Positions 44,504-55,332 are shown, counted from the first letter of the stretch. The stretch: DNA of 64,000 bases from Chloroflexota bacterium (GCA_019873625.1 JAIOAW010000002.1:184028-248027); one strand, 5' to 3'. Translations and numbers: made by a program. Notes: generated by a model from the letters alone, not told the origin.

Positions 44504-45685
44504 ATGAGCGGCCAGAGACAGGATCGTGAAGAGCACCTTCGCGCGCGGTACGCAGAGGGCGAGTATTACGAGGTGCTCGGCGTAGCAAAGGATACAGGCT
44601 CCAAGGATATTCTGATGGCCTTGATGGAACGGCGCCGCGAATACCCCGCGTTAGACGAGATGTGGAATGCAGTTCACGCTGCGCTTCTTCAACAGCGCCC
44701 ACTGTACGAGAGCACGTATGCCTTGCGAGACCTTTTGGCCCAAGAGATTGCCGACGGCTGCCCTGCCGAGGTGCGAAAACGCTTCTCGAAAAGGGCCTTG
44801 TGGAAACGGTTGTGGAAGCCCGATGACCCGCCCAATTTTCTCCTCGTGAGGCTGCAACTGCAGCAAGAAGCGGCGGAATGGATGCGCGTGGAGAGGGTCT
44901 TTGCCGAGGCGCGCCGCCAGTTGGCGGCCGAATGCGGCGAGGCGGTCTTTGCACTTTTGGATCGGACGACGAACTGGCAGGAGGTGCGCGAGAGGCCGGA
45001 AACGCCGGCCGAGTTCGAGCAGTTTATCTTGCAGATGGTCCAGACGGCGCGTTCTTCAGCCGCGGAACTTGCTCCGCTCGAAATCGCGCCCGATGAGATC
45101 GCTAGCGGCCAGGCCAAGCGCGCCTATATCACAAAGGCGCAGTGTGCGCGCTGTGGGGGGACCCATCGCGTGCATTGGCAACTCTCGGATATCGTTGCCC
45201 AGTGGGATAAATTCGTGGAGGAGCACCCCGAGTTCCAAAGTGTGCCGCCGGAACGCATTTCGGCGCTCCTTGGCTACGCCTCTGTGGAAGGCCCTTGCCC
45301 AGACTGCACGGGGCAGGTCGTTTTCACGGTGCCCAAGGAGATCAAGGTCGGCTGGGTCGTTCAGGGGCGGGGTGCGGGGAATAAGGCGCATTTTGCCCGC
45401 GTTACGAGTTTGAACGCCCAGGTCGCCCCTCCGCAGCCTCGCCCCATCGTGGCTCGGGCGGTAGATGCCCCTCCTGCGAAACCGGTGAGGACGTTGCGCG
45501 AGTGGCTCGAGTTTCTTTTAGCCTGTGTGTTTTGGGTGGCCATTTCCTATATCGTGTTGAAACTGTTCTTAACGCCCTCTGCCCAACGGGCCGCGGCTAC
45601 CTCCTTACCGGAGGTGCAACTCGCTGCTTTGGCTATGGCGACGGCTGGCTTGCTCTGGTTTTGGCTTACCCAACGGAAAAGGTAG
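44504..45685 (+). CDS. Membrane-anchored zinc-ribbon protein with degenerate J-like N terminus
   Basis: A 393-residue protein I do not recognise as a family. Residues about 20-75 start YYEVLGVAKDTGSKDIL, like a J domain, but no HPD motif follows. Cysteine pairs CARC (214-217) and CPDC (265-268) look like one zinc ribbon split by about 47 residues. Two hydrophobic segments near residues 332-355 and 370-388 anchor the C terminus, leaving the bulk in the cytoplasm. As the last of four co-directional genes (AAA, GrpE-like, Hsp70, this), it is probably the membrane tether or client adaptor for that machine. Confidence 0.6.
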   Translation: MSGQRQDREEHLRARYAEGEYYEVLGVAKDTGSKDILMALMERRREYPALDEMWNAVHAALLQQRPLYESTYALRDLLAQEIADGCPAEVRKRFSKRALWKRLWKPDDPPNFLLVRLQLQQEAAEWMRVERVFAEARRQLAAECGEAVFALLDRTTNWQEVRERPETPAEFEQFILQMVQTARSSAAELAPLEIAPDEIASGQAKRAYITKAQCARCGGTHRVHWQLSDIVAQWDKFVEEHPEFQSVPPERISALLGYASVEGPCPDCTGQVVFTVPKEIKVGWVVQGRGAGNKAHFARVTSLNAQVAPPQPRPIVARAVDAPPAKPVRTLREWLEFLLACVFWVAISYIVLKLFLTPSAQRAAATSLPEVQLAALAMATAGLLWFWLTQRKR

Positions 45686-45738
45686 CGCACGATTCGCCGG
45701 GTGGCGAACGGGTTGTGCTACGATTCAGAGCCGTGCCT

Positions 45739-48240
45739 ATGGTGGTGAACGCGTTATCTTCCGAGGCCTCAACAGGGCGTGCCTCGGCCCTCTATGCGGG
45801 GCTGGGCCTCGCCTCGGCCGCGCTGCTCCTTTTCGAACTCATCCTGATGCGCCTTTTCGCCGTAGCGGAGTGGTATCACTTTGCCTTCTTGAGCGTGGGG
45901 GTAGCGCTCCTAGGCAACACGGTAGGGGGCGTGGCCGTGGCGCTCCTTGGCCCATCTCGAGCGCGCCGAGCACTAGGGGGCGCGATGGCGGCCTTCCCCT
46001 GGAGCCTGGCCCTGGCGTACGTGGCGCTCAATACCATCCCCTTTGATTCCTACCGCTTGGCCTGGGAGCCGAGGCAGTTGGCTTACCTCGCCCTCTATGA
46101 TGTGGGGCTGGCCATCCCCTTCGCCGTAGGGGGGTACCTGGTGGCCTATTGCTTGGCCCTGGAAAAGGAGCGCGCCCATCGCCTTTACGCGGCCAACCTC
46201 GCCGGCTCTGCCTTGGGGGCCTTGGCCGTCCTCTGGTTCCTGCCCGCCTTGGGCGGCGAAGGGGCCGTATGGGCGGCGATGGGGCTAGGTGCCCTGGGGG
46301 CTGGGGGGCTGGCCTATGCCCAACGCGCCGCTGCGCTCCCAAAACAAGGGCGAGTGGGCGGATTGGCCCTCGCCCTGAACGGCCTGGCTTTGCTCTGCGC
46401 CCTAGCGGGCCTTTGGGGGCGCCCCGGCTGGTGGGCGTTGCGCCTTTCGCCTTATAAGGCGCTCCGCTATGCCTTGCAGATGCCCGGCGCGCAGTTAGCG
46501 TGGAGCCGCTGGCACGCCTCGGCCCGCGTGGATGTCGTCTCGGGCGAGCAGATTCATTCCGCCCCCGGCCTGAGCCTACGTTATGAGGGGAGGCTCCCCC
46601 CGCAATATGGCCTCACGCTGGATGGCGATGACCTCGTGCCCATCTCGCGGCGGATGACGGCGGAAGATCGCGCCTTCCTGCGCTACCTTCCCCTTTCCGT
46701 GGCTGCCGCCCTAAGGCCGGGCGGTTCGGCGCTCATCATCTACCCGCGTGGAGGGATGGACGTCGCCGTGGCGTTGGAATACGGCCTGAGGCGCGTCGTG
46801 GCCGTGGAGGATAATCCCCTCATCTTTCAGGCGGTGCGTGACCTCTATGGCGAATTCACCGGCGGGCTGTACCGTGACCCAAGGGTGGAACTGCTGGTCA
46901 GCGACGGGCGCAGTGCTCTGCAAGGGGCTAGGGAGCGATATGACCTCATCATCTTTTCTCTCGCCGAATCCTACCACCCGTTGACGGCCGGCACCTATGG
47001 CCTGCGGGAGGACTATCGCTACACCGTGGAGGGGATCACGGCGGCGCTGAAACGCCTGACGCCGCATGGGATTTTGGTCATCACGCGTTGGGCGCAAGAT
47101 CCGCCGGCTGAATCGGTACGGGCGGCGGCCGCCATTGTGGAGGCCTTGGAGCGCGCTGGGAGAGATCCGCGCGCCCACCTCTTGGCCTACCGCAGTTGGG
47201 CCACGGTAACCCTGCTCGCCAGCCCAACCCCTTGGCCCCCGCAAGAGATTTCGGCTGTGCGCAAGGCATGCGAACGCTTGGGGTTCGATATGGTCTATTA
47301 CGAGGGGATGCCCCCCGAGGAGGCCAACCGCTTCAACCGGCTGCAAGGGCCGGGCGATTACGAGGCGCTCACCGCGCTCTTGGGCGCAGCCGACCGGCGG
47401 GCCTTTTACCGCGCCCAATTCTACGACGTCTCTCCCCCCACCGACGATCGGCCCTTTTTCGGGCACTATTTTTGCTGGCGGCAACTCCCGGCCATTCTGC
47501 GGCAGTGGGGCAAAACCTGGCAGCCCTTTGGGGGGAGCGGGTTTCTTATCGTGTTGGGGTACCTGGCGTTGGCCATCCTCTTTTCGGGGGCGCTGGCCTC
47601 CGTGCCTTTCTTGGCCCAAAGGCGAGTGCGGCGGCCTTGGGCCGTGCGGCTCGATCGGACGATTTACTTTGCGGCCATCGGCCTGGGCTTTATGCTCATC
47701 GAGATTCCGCTTATGCAGCGGTTTATCCTGTACATCGGCCAGCCGACCGTGGCGTTTACCTTTGTGCTCACGGGCCTGCTCCTTTTCTGCGGTATCGGCA
47801 GCGCCTTGGCCGATCGCGCGCCGCTGCGGAGGGTGCTCGCCATCCTGGCACTTCTCGCGCTTGTGTACCCGGCGCTCCTTCGGCTCATCACCGAGCATAC
47901 CTTGGGGTTGGCGCGCCCCTTGCGGTGGGGCATCGGGCTGGGCCTCCTTTTGCCCTTGGGGATGGCTATGGGAGTGCCCTTTGCGGGGGCCTTTTATGCG
48001 CTCCGCGAAGTGAGCACGGGCGAAAGGGCCTGGGTTTGGGCCGTCAATGGGAGCGCCTCGGTGATCGGTTCGACGTTGGCGGCGGTCATTGCGCTTTCCG
48101 CGGGCTACCGCGCGGTGCTCGGCTTGGCCGCCGGCTGTTACGCGCTCGCGGCCATCCTCAGCCGCGCCTTTTTGTCAGGGGGTCAACCCCTCGGTGCTGC
48201 GCAAGAGGGGCACAAAGAGGACGTGGCCGATGCGCTCTGA
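45739..48240 (+). CDS. Polytopic membrane protein with spermidine-synthase-like domain
   Basis: An 833-residue protein with about seven N-terminal membrane helices (VALLGNTVGGVAVALLG and others) and a central Rossmann methyltransferase-like domain near residues 310-550. The glycine motif is degenerate (IIYPRGGMDVAVALEYG near residue 330) and is followed by VVAVEDNPLI. Roughly seven further C-terminal helices follow. This is the membrane spermidine/spermine-synthase-like architecture common in Chloroflexota and related phyla; true aminopropyl transfer is unproven. The start is uncertain because no ribosome site precedes 45739 (GTG 45733 is possible). The 3' end overlaps the convergent Pcm gene by 66 nt. 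Confidence 0.78.
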   Translation: MVVNALSSEASTGRASALYAGLGLASAALLLFELILMRLFAVAEWYHFAFLSVGVALLGNTVGGVAVALLGPSRARRALGGAMAAFPWSLALAYVALNTIPFDSYRLAWEPRQLAYLALYDVGLAIPFAVGGYLVAYCLALEKERAHRLYAANLAGSALGALAVLWFLPALGGEGAVWAAMGLGALGAGGLAYAQRAAALPKQGRVGGLALALNGLALLCALAGLWGRPGWWALRLSPYKALRYALQMPGAQLAWSRWHASARVDVVSGEQIHSAPGLSLRYEGRLPPQYGLTLDGDDLVPISRRMTAEDRAFLRYLPLSVAAALRPGGSALIIYPRGGMDVAVALEYGLRRVVAVEDNPLIFQAVRDLYGEFTGGLYRDPRVELLVSDGRSALQGARERYDLIIFSLAESYHPLTAGTYGLREDYRYTVEGITAALKRLTPHGILVITRWAQDPPAESVRAAAAIVEALERAGRDPRAHLLAYRSWATVTLLASPTPWPPQEISAVRKACERLGFDMVYYEGMPPEEANRFNRLQGPGDYEALTALLGAADRRAFYRAQFYDVSPPTDDRPFFGHYFCWRQLPAILRQWGKTWQPFGGSGFLIVLGYLALAILFSGALASVPFLAQRRVRRPWAVRLDRTIYFAAIGLGFMLIEIPLMQRFILYIGQPTVAFTFVLTGLLLFCGIGSALADRAPLRRVLAILALLALVYPALLRLITEHTLGLARPLRWGIGLGLLLPLGMAMGVPFAGAFYALREVSTGERAWVWAVNGSASVIGSTLAAVIALSAGYRAVLGLAAGCYALAAILSRAFLSGGQPLGAAQEGHKEDVADAL

Positions 48241-48954
48241 GATGACTTCTTGCCCTTCTCTTTTGATGAGCCACAGCGTTTGGTAAGAACCCGGCGGCCC
48301 CACGGGGATGACCATCCTCCCGCCCTGGGCGAGTTGGTTGACGAGCGGCTGGGGGATGTGATCGGGCGCGCAGGTTACGATGATCCCGTCATAAGGGGCG
48401 TGCTCTTCCCAGCCATAATAGCCATCGGCGCAGCGCACTTGGACGGGGAGACCCCTCAGGCGCTGGGCGGCCTGAAGGCAGAGCGGCTCGATGATTTCGA
48501 TGGTGTAGACGCGGTCGGTGAGTTGGGCGAGGATAGCCGCCTGATAGCCCGACCCGGTGCCGATTTCTAGCACCTTTTCGCCCGGCTGCACATCGAGGAG
48601 TTCGGTCATCAAGGCCACGACGTAGGGCTGGGAGATGGTCTGCCCATAGCCGATGGGCAGGGGATGGTCATCATAGGCCTGAGAGAGCCATTCGGGGGGC
48701 ACAAAAGTGTGCCTGGGCACGGTTTCCATCGCCGCCAAGACGCGCGGGTCTTTGATGCCGCTCGCGGCAATTTGCTCGCGGACCATCTTGAGGCGCAATT
48801 CGCCCCAGTGGGCGTCTTCTTCGATGGAAGGGGTGGCAAGGGGTTGGGGCCTTCGGGGGACGGGCTTGGCGGCCCAGAAAATGCCTATCCCGACCAGGGC
48901 GCAAATAGCCAGGAGAAGGGCAATTTTGTGCCAGCGGCGGAGGCGTTTTGACAT
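48175..48954 (-). CDS. pcm: Exported protein-L-isoaspartate O-methyltransferase
   Basis: Methylates isoaspartyl residues using SAM. The core is clear: RLKMVREQIAASGIKDPRVL, the TVPRHTFVP segment, the QTISQPYVVALMTELL loop and SAM motif VLEIGTGSGYQAAIL near residue 132. A preceding membrane helix (residues about 9-30, after KRLRRWHK) is absent from cytoplasmic Pcm, so this protein is membrane-anchored or secreted. Outside the cell SAM would not be available, so an inside-facing anchor is the simpler reading. 259 residues. Confidence 0.9.
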   Translation of the reverse strand: MSKRLRRWHKIALLLAICALVGIGIFWAAKPVPRRPQPLATPSIEEDAHWGELRLKMVREQIAASGIKDPRVLAAMETVPRHTFVPPEWLSQAYDDHPLPIGYGQTISQPYVVALMTELLDVQPGEKVLEIGTGSGYQAAILAQLTDRVYTIEIIEPLCLQAAQRLRGLPVQVRCADGYYGWEEHAPYDGIIVTCAPDHIPQPLVNQLAQGGRMVIPVGPPGSYQTLWLIKREGQEVISERIGHVLFVPLLRSTEGLTP

Positions 48955-48973
48955 CGTATCCTCCTCCTGGGCG

Positions 48974-49693
48974 TTAGTTCCACTCCTGGTCGTAACGGAT
49001 GATCACGGAGTGCAGGCCCTGCGTGCAGAGCGGGCAAAAAGGCCAACCCATCTCGGCTTCCTCTAACGTCAGCGCCATCAGGTGCTCGACGGTTTCCGCG
49101 TGGCGCATCACACAGCGCCGCGTGCAGTGCATCTCTAGCCCCCGCCGTGAGACCTCTTCGCGCCGCTCGAACGGGGGGATGGCCAAGACGTGCCCCAAGT
49201 GATGCCTCACCAGGCGCGCCAAGGCGAGGCGGCGTAACTCTTCGTCGGCGATTTGTTTCAGCCTCCAAAGGGATATCACCGCCGCCGTGCCGGGGAAACT
49301 GGCACCCAGGGCATAGTGATCCGTGTACAAGCGGGCGAGGGGCGCGGGGAACTCGGTCAGGTCCTCGCTTAGAAGCACCAGGTCAAAGTGGGGATCCATA
49401 CGCTGCCAAGGCTCGCGGCGCACCAGTTCCAGATAGACGGGCGCGATGACGCGCTGCAGGCCCTGGTCGAAACTGGCCTCCACATACCACTGAATGCCGC
49501 CATAAGGATAGCCCTCGCCGATGGCCGGGATGACCCAATTGCCATAGGCGCGCACGACGATCGGCGGGTCATAAAAGGCCGAGGGGTGCCGAAAGTAGAG
49601 CCAGTTGAGCGTTTGGCCCACCGTCTCTAGCAAAACCTGCGCCTCCGCGTCGGAGACGCCCTCGCTCCACGAGATGCTCAAGGCCCTGGGCAT
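48974..49693 (-). CDS. Archaemetzincin-like protein lacking the catalytic Glu
   Basis: A 239-residue protein related to archaemetzincins by its C-terminal cysteine/histidine pattern. HHLGH (residues about 162-166) stands where HExxH is expected, then after an insertion come HCTRRCVM (about 187) and CPLC (about 218). The spacing Cys-x-Met-x23-Cys-x2-Cys resembles the archaemetzincin zinc knuckle. The catalytic Glu is replaced by His, so peptidase activity is doubtful. The N-terminal half is unfamiliar. Its own promoter lies at 49729-49757, and it is 19 nt upstream of the Pcm gene. Confidence 0.55.
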   Translation of the reverse strand: MPRALSISWSEGVSDAEAQVLLETVGQTLNWLYFRHPSAFYDPPIVVRAYGNWVIPAIGEGYPYGGIQWYVEASFDQGLQRVIAPVYLELVRREPWQRMDPHFDLVLLSEDLTEFPAPLARLYTDHYALGASFPGTAAVISLWRLKQIADEELRRLALARLVRHHLGHVLAIPPFERREEVSRRGLEMHCTRRCVMRHAETVEHLMALTLEEAEMGWPFCPLCTQGLHSVIIRYDQEWN

Positions 49694-49728
49694 AATCGGT
49701 TCGCGCTCCTTGGTGTGTAGGCATCTTC

Positions 49729-49757
49729 ATTATGCCATGCCGCGTTCGGCGCGCCAA
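49729..49757 (-). promoter_or_regulatory. Promoter of the archaemetzincin-like/pcm operon
   Basis: Minus-strand TTGGCG (plus 49752-49757) and CATAAT (plus 49729-49734), 17-bp spacer. Confidence 0.5.
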
Positions 49758-49784
49758 ACCTCATCGTGAGCGCACGCCGAGATT

Positions 49785-49813
49785 TTGCCAAAAAGGGGCT
49801 GTCGTGCTATACT
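49785..49813 (+). promoter_or_regulatory. tRNA-Pro promoter
   Basis: TTGCCA (49785-49790) and TATACT (49808-49813), 17-bp spacer; predicted start about 5 nt before the mature tRNA. Confidence 0.75.
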
Positions 49814-49824
49814 CGGCCCTGTGA

Positions 49825-49901
49825 CGGGGCGTAGCGCAGCCAGGTAGCGCACTTGAATGGGGTTCAAGTGGTCGGACGTTCAAATCGTCTCGCCCCGACC
49901 A
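49825..49901 (+). tRNA. tRNA-Pro (anticodon GGG)
   Basis: A 77-nt cloverleaf: acceptor stem CGGGGCG/CGCCCCG, GCGC D stem, anticodon stem CTTGA/TCAAG with loop ATGGGGT (anticodon GGG, reading CCC/CCU), T loop TTCAAAT and encoded CCA end. Gene is followed by its own terminator. It is the only RNA gene of a standard class seen in the window. Confidence 0.97.
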
Positions 49902-49918
49902 GAGAGAGTCGCGAGAAG

Positions 49919-49959
49919 CCTCGCCACCACAAGGTGCAGTGGTGGCGAGGTTTCGCTTT
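49919..49959 (+). terminator. Terminator of tRNA-Pro
   Basis: A 12-bp perfect stem (49919-49930 with 49939-49950), 8-nt loop, then TTTCGCTTT. Between here and 50037 nothing further is recognisable. Confidence 0.85.
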
Positions 49960-50037
49960 AGGGCACATTGCGCTAGGGCTAACCAAGATGGCCCGTAGGC
50001 ACTGGGTGCAGTATTTGGCGCAAGAACATTCGGGATT

Positions 50038-50066
50038 TTGACACATTCTCTGAAACCGCATATAGT
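50038..50066 (+). promoter_or_regulatory. Promoter of the lysine-operon leader RNA
   Basis: Perfect TTGACA (50038-50043) and TATAGT (50061-50066), 17-bp spacer. Confidence 0.8.
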
Positions 50067-50072
50067 AGGGCC

Positions 50073-50252
50073 ACCTTTGAATGAGGCAAGGACGAATGGG
50101 CATAGCGCCACAAGCGGCCTATCTCTCCAAGCGGAGCAAGTCGAAGAAGGAGCCAGACCACTGGTCTGGTTAGGCTTGCTCCATCCTCATTCGTGAGGCA
50201 GCACCAACCGAGCGGCTTTCCCCAGACCAGTGCAGGGGAAGGCCGCTTTTTT
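50073..50252 (+). ncRNA. Structured leader upstream of the lysine operon, attenuator/riboswitch candidate
   Basis: About 180 nt between a strong promoter and a strong terminator, with no ORF. Predicted helices: GAATGAGG (50079-50086) with 50185-50192; GGAGCAAG (50133-50140) with 50175-50182; apical CCAGACC/GGTCTGG hairpin (50153-50169). The strand at 50185-50194 can pair instead with ACGAATG (50092-50098). Segment 50159-50169 (CACTGGTCTGG) is exactly complementary over 11 nt to 50222-50232 in the terminator loop. Such competing pairings are what a regulated terminator needs. The class is unrecognised; a free-standing small RNA is the alternative. Confidence 0.6.
50212..50252 (+). terminator. 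Intrinsic terminator between leader and lysW
   Basis: A 12-bp stem with one G-T pair (50212-50223 with 50235-50246), 11-nt loop and a run of six T (50247-50252). It lies 108 nt before lysW, so lysine genes depend on readthrough or on the weaker promoter at 50271. Confidence 0.88.
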
Positions 50253-50319
50253 GGTGCCCTGAAAATGTGTTACACTTACGCCATCAACGCCCGGCCCCGC
50301 AGTGTTGCCCCGGTGATGG
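50248..50319 (+). promoter_or_regulatory. Possible second lysW promoter and short leader hairpin
   Basis: A -10-like TACACT (50271-50276) has only a poor -35 (TTTTTG overlapping the terminator T-run). A short CCATCA/TGATGG stem (50281-50286 with 50314-50319) follows. It could give basal expression independent of the terminator. Confidence 0.35.
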
Positions 50320-50359
50320 CCCCTTGTGCCCATTTTCTCAAGAAAGGAGGTGATTCCCC

Positions 50360-50527
50360 ATGCGTGCCACGTGCCCAGAATGCGCAGCCGAGATCGAACT
50401 CGATGACGATGTGTTGGAAGGGGAGATCGTCGATTGCCCCGATTGCGGCGTGGAACTCGAGGTGGTGAGCGTAGACCCACTCACGCTCGACCTCGCACCG
50501 GAGGAAGAAGAAGACTGGGGGGAGTAG
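50360..50527 (+). CDS. lysW: LysW amino-group carrier protein
   Basis: A 55-residue acidic carrier whose C-terminal Glu gamma-carboxyl is linked to the amino group of 2-aminoadipate (and often glutamate), protecting it during lysine (arginine) synthesis. The zinc-ribbon pairs CPEC (residues 5-8) and CPDC (26-29) and the invariant C-terminal EDWGE are present. AAAGGAGGTGA, a nearly perfect ribosome site, precedes the ATG, suiting a carrier needed in excess. First gene of the lysine operon. Confidence 0.97.
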   Translation: MRATCPECAAEIELDDDVLEGEIVDCPDCGVELEVVSVDPLTLDLAPEEEEDWGE

Positions 50528-52922
<2,395 letters not shown>

Positions 52923-52934
52923 GAGGGCATAGAG

Positions 52935-53435
52935 ATGGCGCGAGTATGGATGTTTGGTGAAAACGTGGATACGGATCAGATCTTGCCGGGCCGCTATGCC
53001 CCCTATATGACCTCCGAGGCGGACTTGGTCAAATATCCCTTTATCGAGGCGCGGCCCGAGTTCGCCCGCGAGGTGCGCCGTGGGGATATCATCGTGGCGG
53101 GCAAGAACTTTGGGTGCGGTTCCTCGCGGGAATATGCCCCACGGGCGCTCTATGCCGTGGGCATCGCCGCGATCATCGCGCCGAGTTTTGCGCGCATCTT
53201 TTATCGGAACGGCATCACCCTAGGGCTGCCGCTCTTCGAGGCCGATTTGACCGGCGTGTTGCGCGATGGGCAGGAAGTCGAGTTGGATCTCGACGCGCCT
53301 GCCATCCGTGCGGAGGGGCGCACCTACCCTCTGCCCCCGCCGCCCGCTTGGCTGCGCGAGGTGTGGGCCGAGGGCGGGCTGATCGCCTACTATTTGAAGC
53401 ATAGGCGGTTGCCTCTCGAGGAGGGGGCGCGGTGA
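52935..53435 (+). CDS. lysU: Homoaconitase, small subunit
   Basis: Swivelling beta-helix subunit (166 residues) that completes the homoaconitase active site. [12 protein letters not shown] at residues 10-21 and the [14 protein letters not shown] loop near residue 57 are diagnostic for the LeuD/LysU family. It follows the large subunit by 12 nt. Its stop overlaps the GTG start of the dehydrogenase by 4 nt. Confidence 0.93.
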   Translation: MARVWMFGENVDTDQILPGRYAPYMTSEADLVKYPFIEARPEFAREVRRGDIIVAGKNFGCGSSREYAPRALYAVGIAAIIAPSFARIFYRNGITLGLPLFEADLTGVLRDGQEVELDLDAPAIRAEGRTYPLPPPPAWLREVWAEGGLIAYYLKHRRLPLEEGAR

Positions 53436-54454
53436 GCGCGTGGACGATTTGTCTCATCCCGGGCGATGGCATCGGCCGCGAGGTGATCCCGGCGGGGCGC
53501 GCCCTTTTGGAGGCCACGGGCTTGCCTTTCGCCTTTGTGGAGGCCGAGGCCGGCTGGCAAACCTTCCAAGAACGCGGCACAGCGCTCCCGGAAGAGACGT
53601 TGCACGCCGCGCGCACCGCCCAGGCCACGCTGTTTGGGGCCGTCTCTTCGCCGCTCCAACCGGTGGAGGGGTACCGCAGCCCCATCGTCGCATTGCGGCG
53701 CGCGCTGGACCTCTATGCCAATCTGCGGCCCGTCATCTCTCAGCCCATCCCCGGTTCGCGGCCGGGGATTGATCTTCTCATCGTCCGCGAGAATACGGAA
53801 GACCTCTACGTTGGGCGCGAGCGCGCCACGGAGGACGAGGCCGTTACGGAACGGGTCATTACGCGGCGGGCCTCGGAACGCATCGTGCGGTTGGCCTTTC
53901 GCCTGGCGCGTGAGCGGCGCAAGCACGTTACCATCGTGCACAAGGCGAACGTCTTGCGGGCCACCTGCGGCCTCTTTCGGGAGGCGGCCTTTGCCGTGGC
54001 GCGCGAATTCCCCGACGTGCGCGCCGATGAGATGCTCGTGGATACGGCCGCGATGCGCCTCATCACGAACCCAGAGGCTTTCGACGTCCTTGTCACGACG
54101 AATCTCTTTGGCGACATCCTCTCGGACGAAGCGGCTGCCCTGGTGGGCGGGCTGGGCCTTGCCCCCTCGGCGAACATCAACGAGAGGCAGGGCGTCTTTG
54201 AGCCTGTGCACGGCTCGGCGCCGGATATCGCCGGCCGGGGCATCGCCAACCCTATGGCGACCTTTGGCGCCGTCGCTATGCTCCTGGATCATCTGGGAGA
54301 GCGCCAAGTGGCCAGCCGCGTGCGGCAGGCCATACGCACTGTGCTCGAAAGGGGATGTCTGACGCCTGACTTGGGCGGGAAGGCGACGACGGCTGAGGTG
54401 ACGGAGCAGGTCCTTCGTGCTTTTGCCGATCTCGCCGAGACGGTAGGGGGTTAG
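53432..54454 (+). CDS. hicd: Homoisocitrate dehydrogenase
   Basis: NAD-dependent oxidative decarboxylation of homoisocitrate to 2-oxoadipate. The isocitrate/isopropylmalate dehydrogenase fold is clear: [11 protein letters not shown] (residues 6-16), [18 protein letters not shown] near residue 85, [10 protein letters not shown], and the NAD-binding [17 protein letters not shown] near residue 260. The SPIVALRR loop is the version seen in homoisocitrate dehydrogenases, unlike 3-isopropylmalate dehydrogenase. 340 residues, GTG start coupled to lysU. Confidence 0.92.
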   Translation: MSAWTICLIPGDGIGREVIPAGRALLEATGLPFAFVEAEAGWQTFQERGTALPEETLHAARTAQATLFGAVSSPLQPVEGYRSPIVALRRALDLYANLRPVISQPIPGSRPGIDLLIVRENTEDLYVGRERATEDEAVTERVITRRASERIVRLAFRLARERRKHVTIVHKANVLRATCGLFREAAFAVAREFPDVRADEMLVDTAAMRLITNPEAFDVLVTTNLFGDILSDEAAALVGGLGLAPSANINERQGVFEPVHGSAPDIAGRGIANPMATFGAVAMLLDHLGERQVASRVRQAIRTVLERGCLTPDLGGKATTAEVTEQVLRAFADLAETVGG

Positions 54455-54477
54455 GAATCTTTTTAGGAGTAAAGACT

Positions 54478-55332
54478 ATGCGCATAGGCGTATTGCTCTC
54501 GCGGGTCCGCGTGGAGGAAAAGTTGCTCTTTGAGGCCTTGGAAAAGCGGCATGTGGATTTTGACCTGATTGACGATCGCAAGATCGTCTTTGAGCTGCAA
54601 AACAGCGCCCCAATGCGCGTGTACGACGTCATTTTGGAGCGGTGCATCAACCATTCGCGCGCCCTCTATGCCCTGGAGTTGCTGAACGCCTGGGGCATCC
54701 GCACGGTGAACACCTACGAAGTGGCGAACATCTGCGGCAACAAGTTCTCGACGACGCGGGCGCTCATCCAACATCAGGTGCCCACGCCGCGCACCTTTTT
54801 GGCCTTCACGCCAGAATCGGCCCTGGAGGCCATCGAGACCCTGGGCTACCCCGTGGTGCTCAAGCCGGCTATCGGCTCGTGGGGGAGGCTCATCTCCAAA
54901 GTGAACGACCGCGAGGCGGCCGAGGCCATCTTGGAGCACAAGGCGATCTTGGGGACGTATCATCACTCCATCTTTTACATCCAGGAGTTCATTGACAAGC
55001 CCTCGCGGGATATCCGCACCTTTGTGGTGGGCGATGAGACGATCTGCGGCATTTACCGCTATTCGGAGCACTGGATCACGAACACGGCGCGCGGCGGGCG
55101 AGCCGTCAACTGCCCCATCACGCCGGAGATTGATCGCCTCTCTCGGGCGGCGGCCAAGGCCGTGGGCGGCGGCGTGGTGGCCATTGACATCCTCGAACGG
55201 CCCACGGGGGAACTCCTGGTCAATGAGGTGAACTATACGATGGAGTTCCGCAACAGCATTGACACGACCGGCGTGGATATCCCCGGCCGCGTGGTGGATT
55301 ACGTCCTGCGTGTGGGGAGGGGAGAGGGATGA
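54478..55332 (+). CDS. lysX: LysW-2-aminoadipate ligase
   Basis: ATP-grasp ligase of the RimK family that joins the amino group of 2-aminoadipate to the C-terminal Glu of Lys[18 protein letters not shown] near residue 123 is the ATP-binding loop, and the metal-site segment [12 protein letters not shown] lies near residue 244. The 284 residues are standard. Whether it also accepts glutamate, serving arginine synthesis, cannot be settled by eye. No separate ArgX is present in the window. Confidence 0.92.
   Translation: MRIGVLLSRVRVEEKLLFEALEKRHVDFDLIDDRKIVFELQNSAPMRVYDVILERCINHSRALYALELLNAWGIRTVNTYEVANICGNKFSTTRALIQHQVPTPRTFLAFTPESALEAIETLGYPVVLKPAIGSWGRLISKVNDREAAEAILEHKAILGTYHHSIFYIQEFIDKPSRDIRTFVVGDETICGIYRYSEHWITNTARGGRAVNCPITPEIDRLSRAAAKAVGGGVVAIDILERPTGELLVNEVNYTMEFRNSIDTTGVDIPGRVVDYVLRVGRGEG

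Noticed and set aside
50073..50252. Classical lysine riboswitch or 6S RNA
   Set aside because: The lysine-riboswitch core and the 6S central-bubble layout are not recognisable, so the class is left open.
53432..54454. 3-Isopropylmalate dehydrogenase (LeuB)
   Set aside because: The SPIVALRR loop and the operon of lysine genes point to homoisocitrate dehydrogenase.
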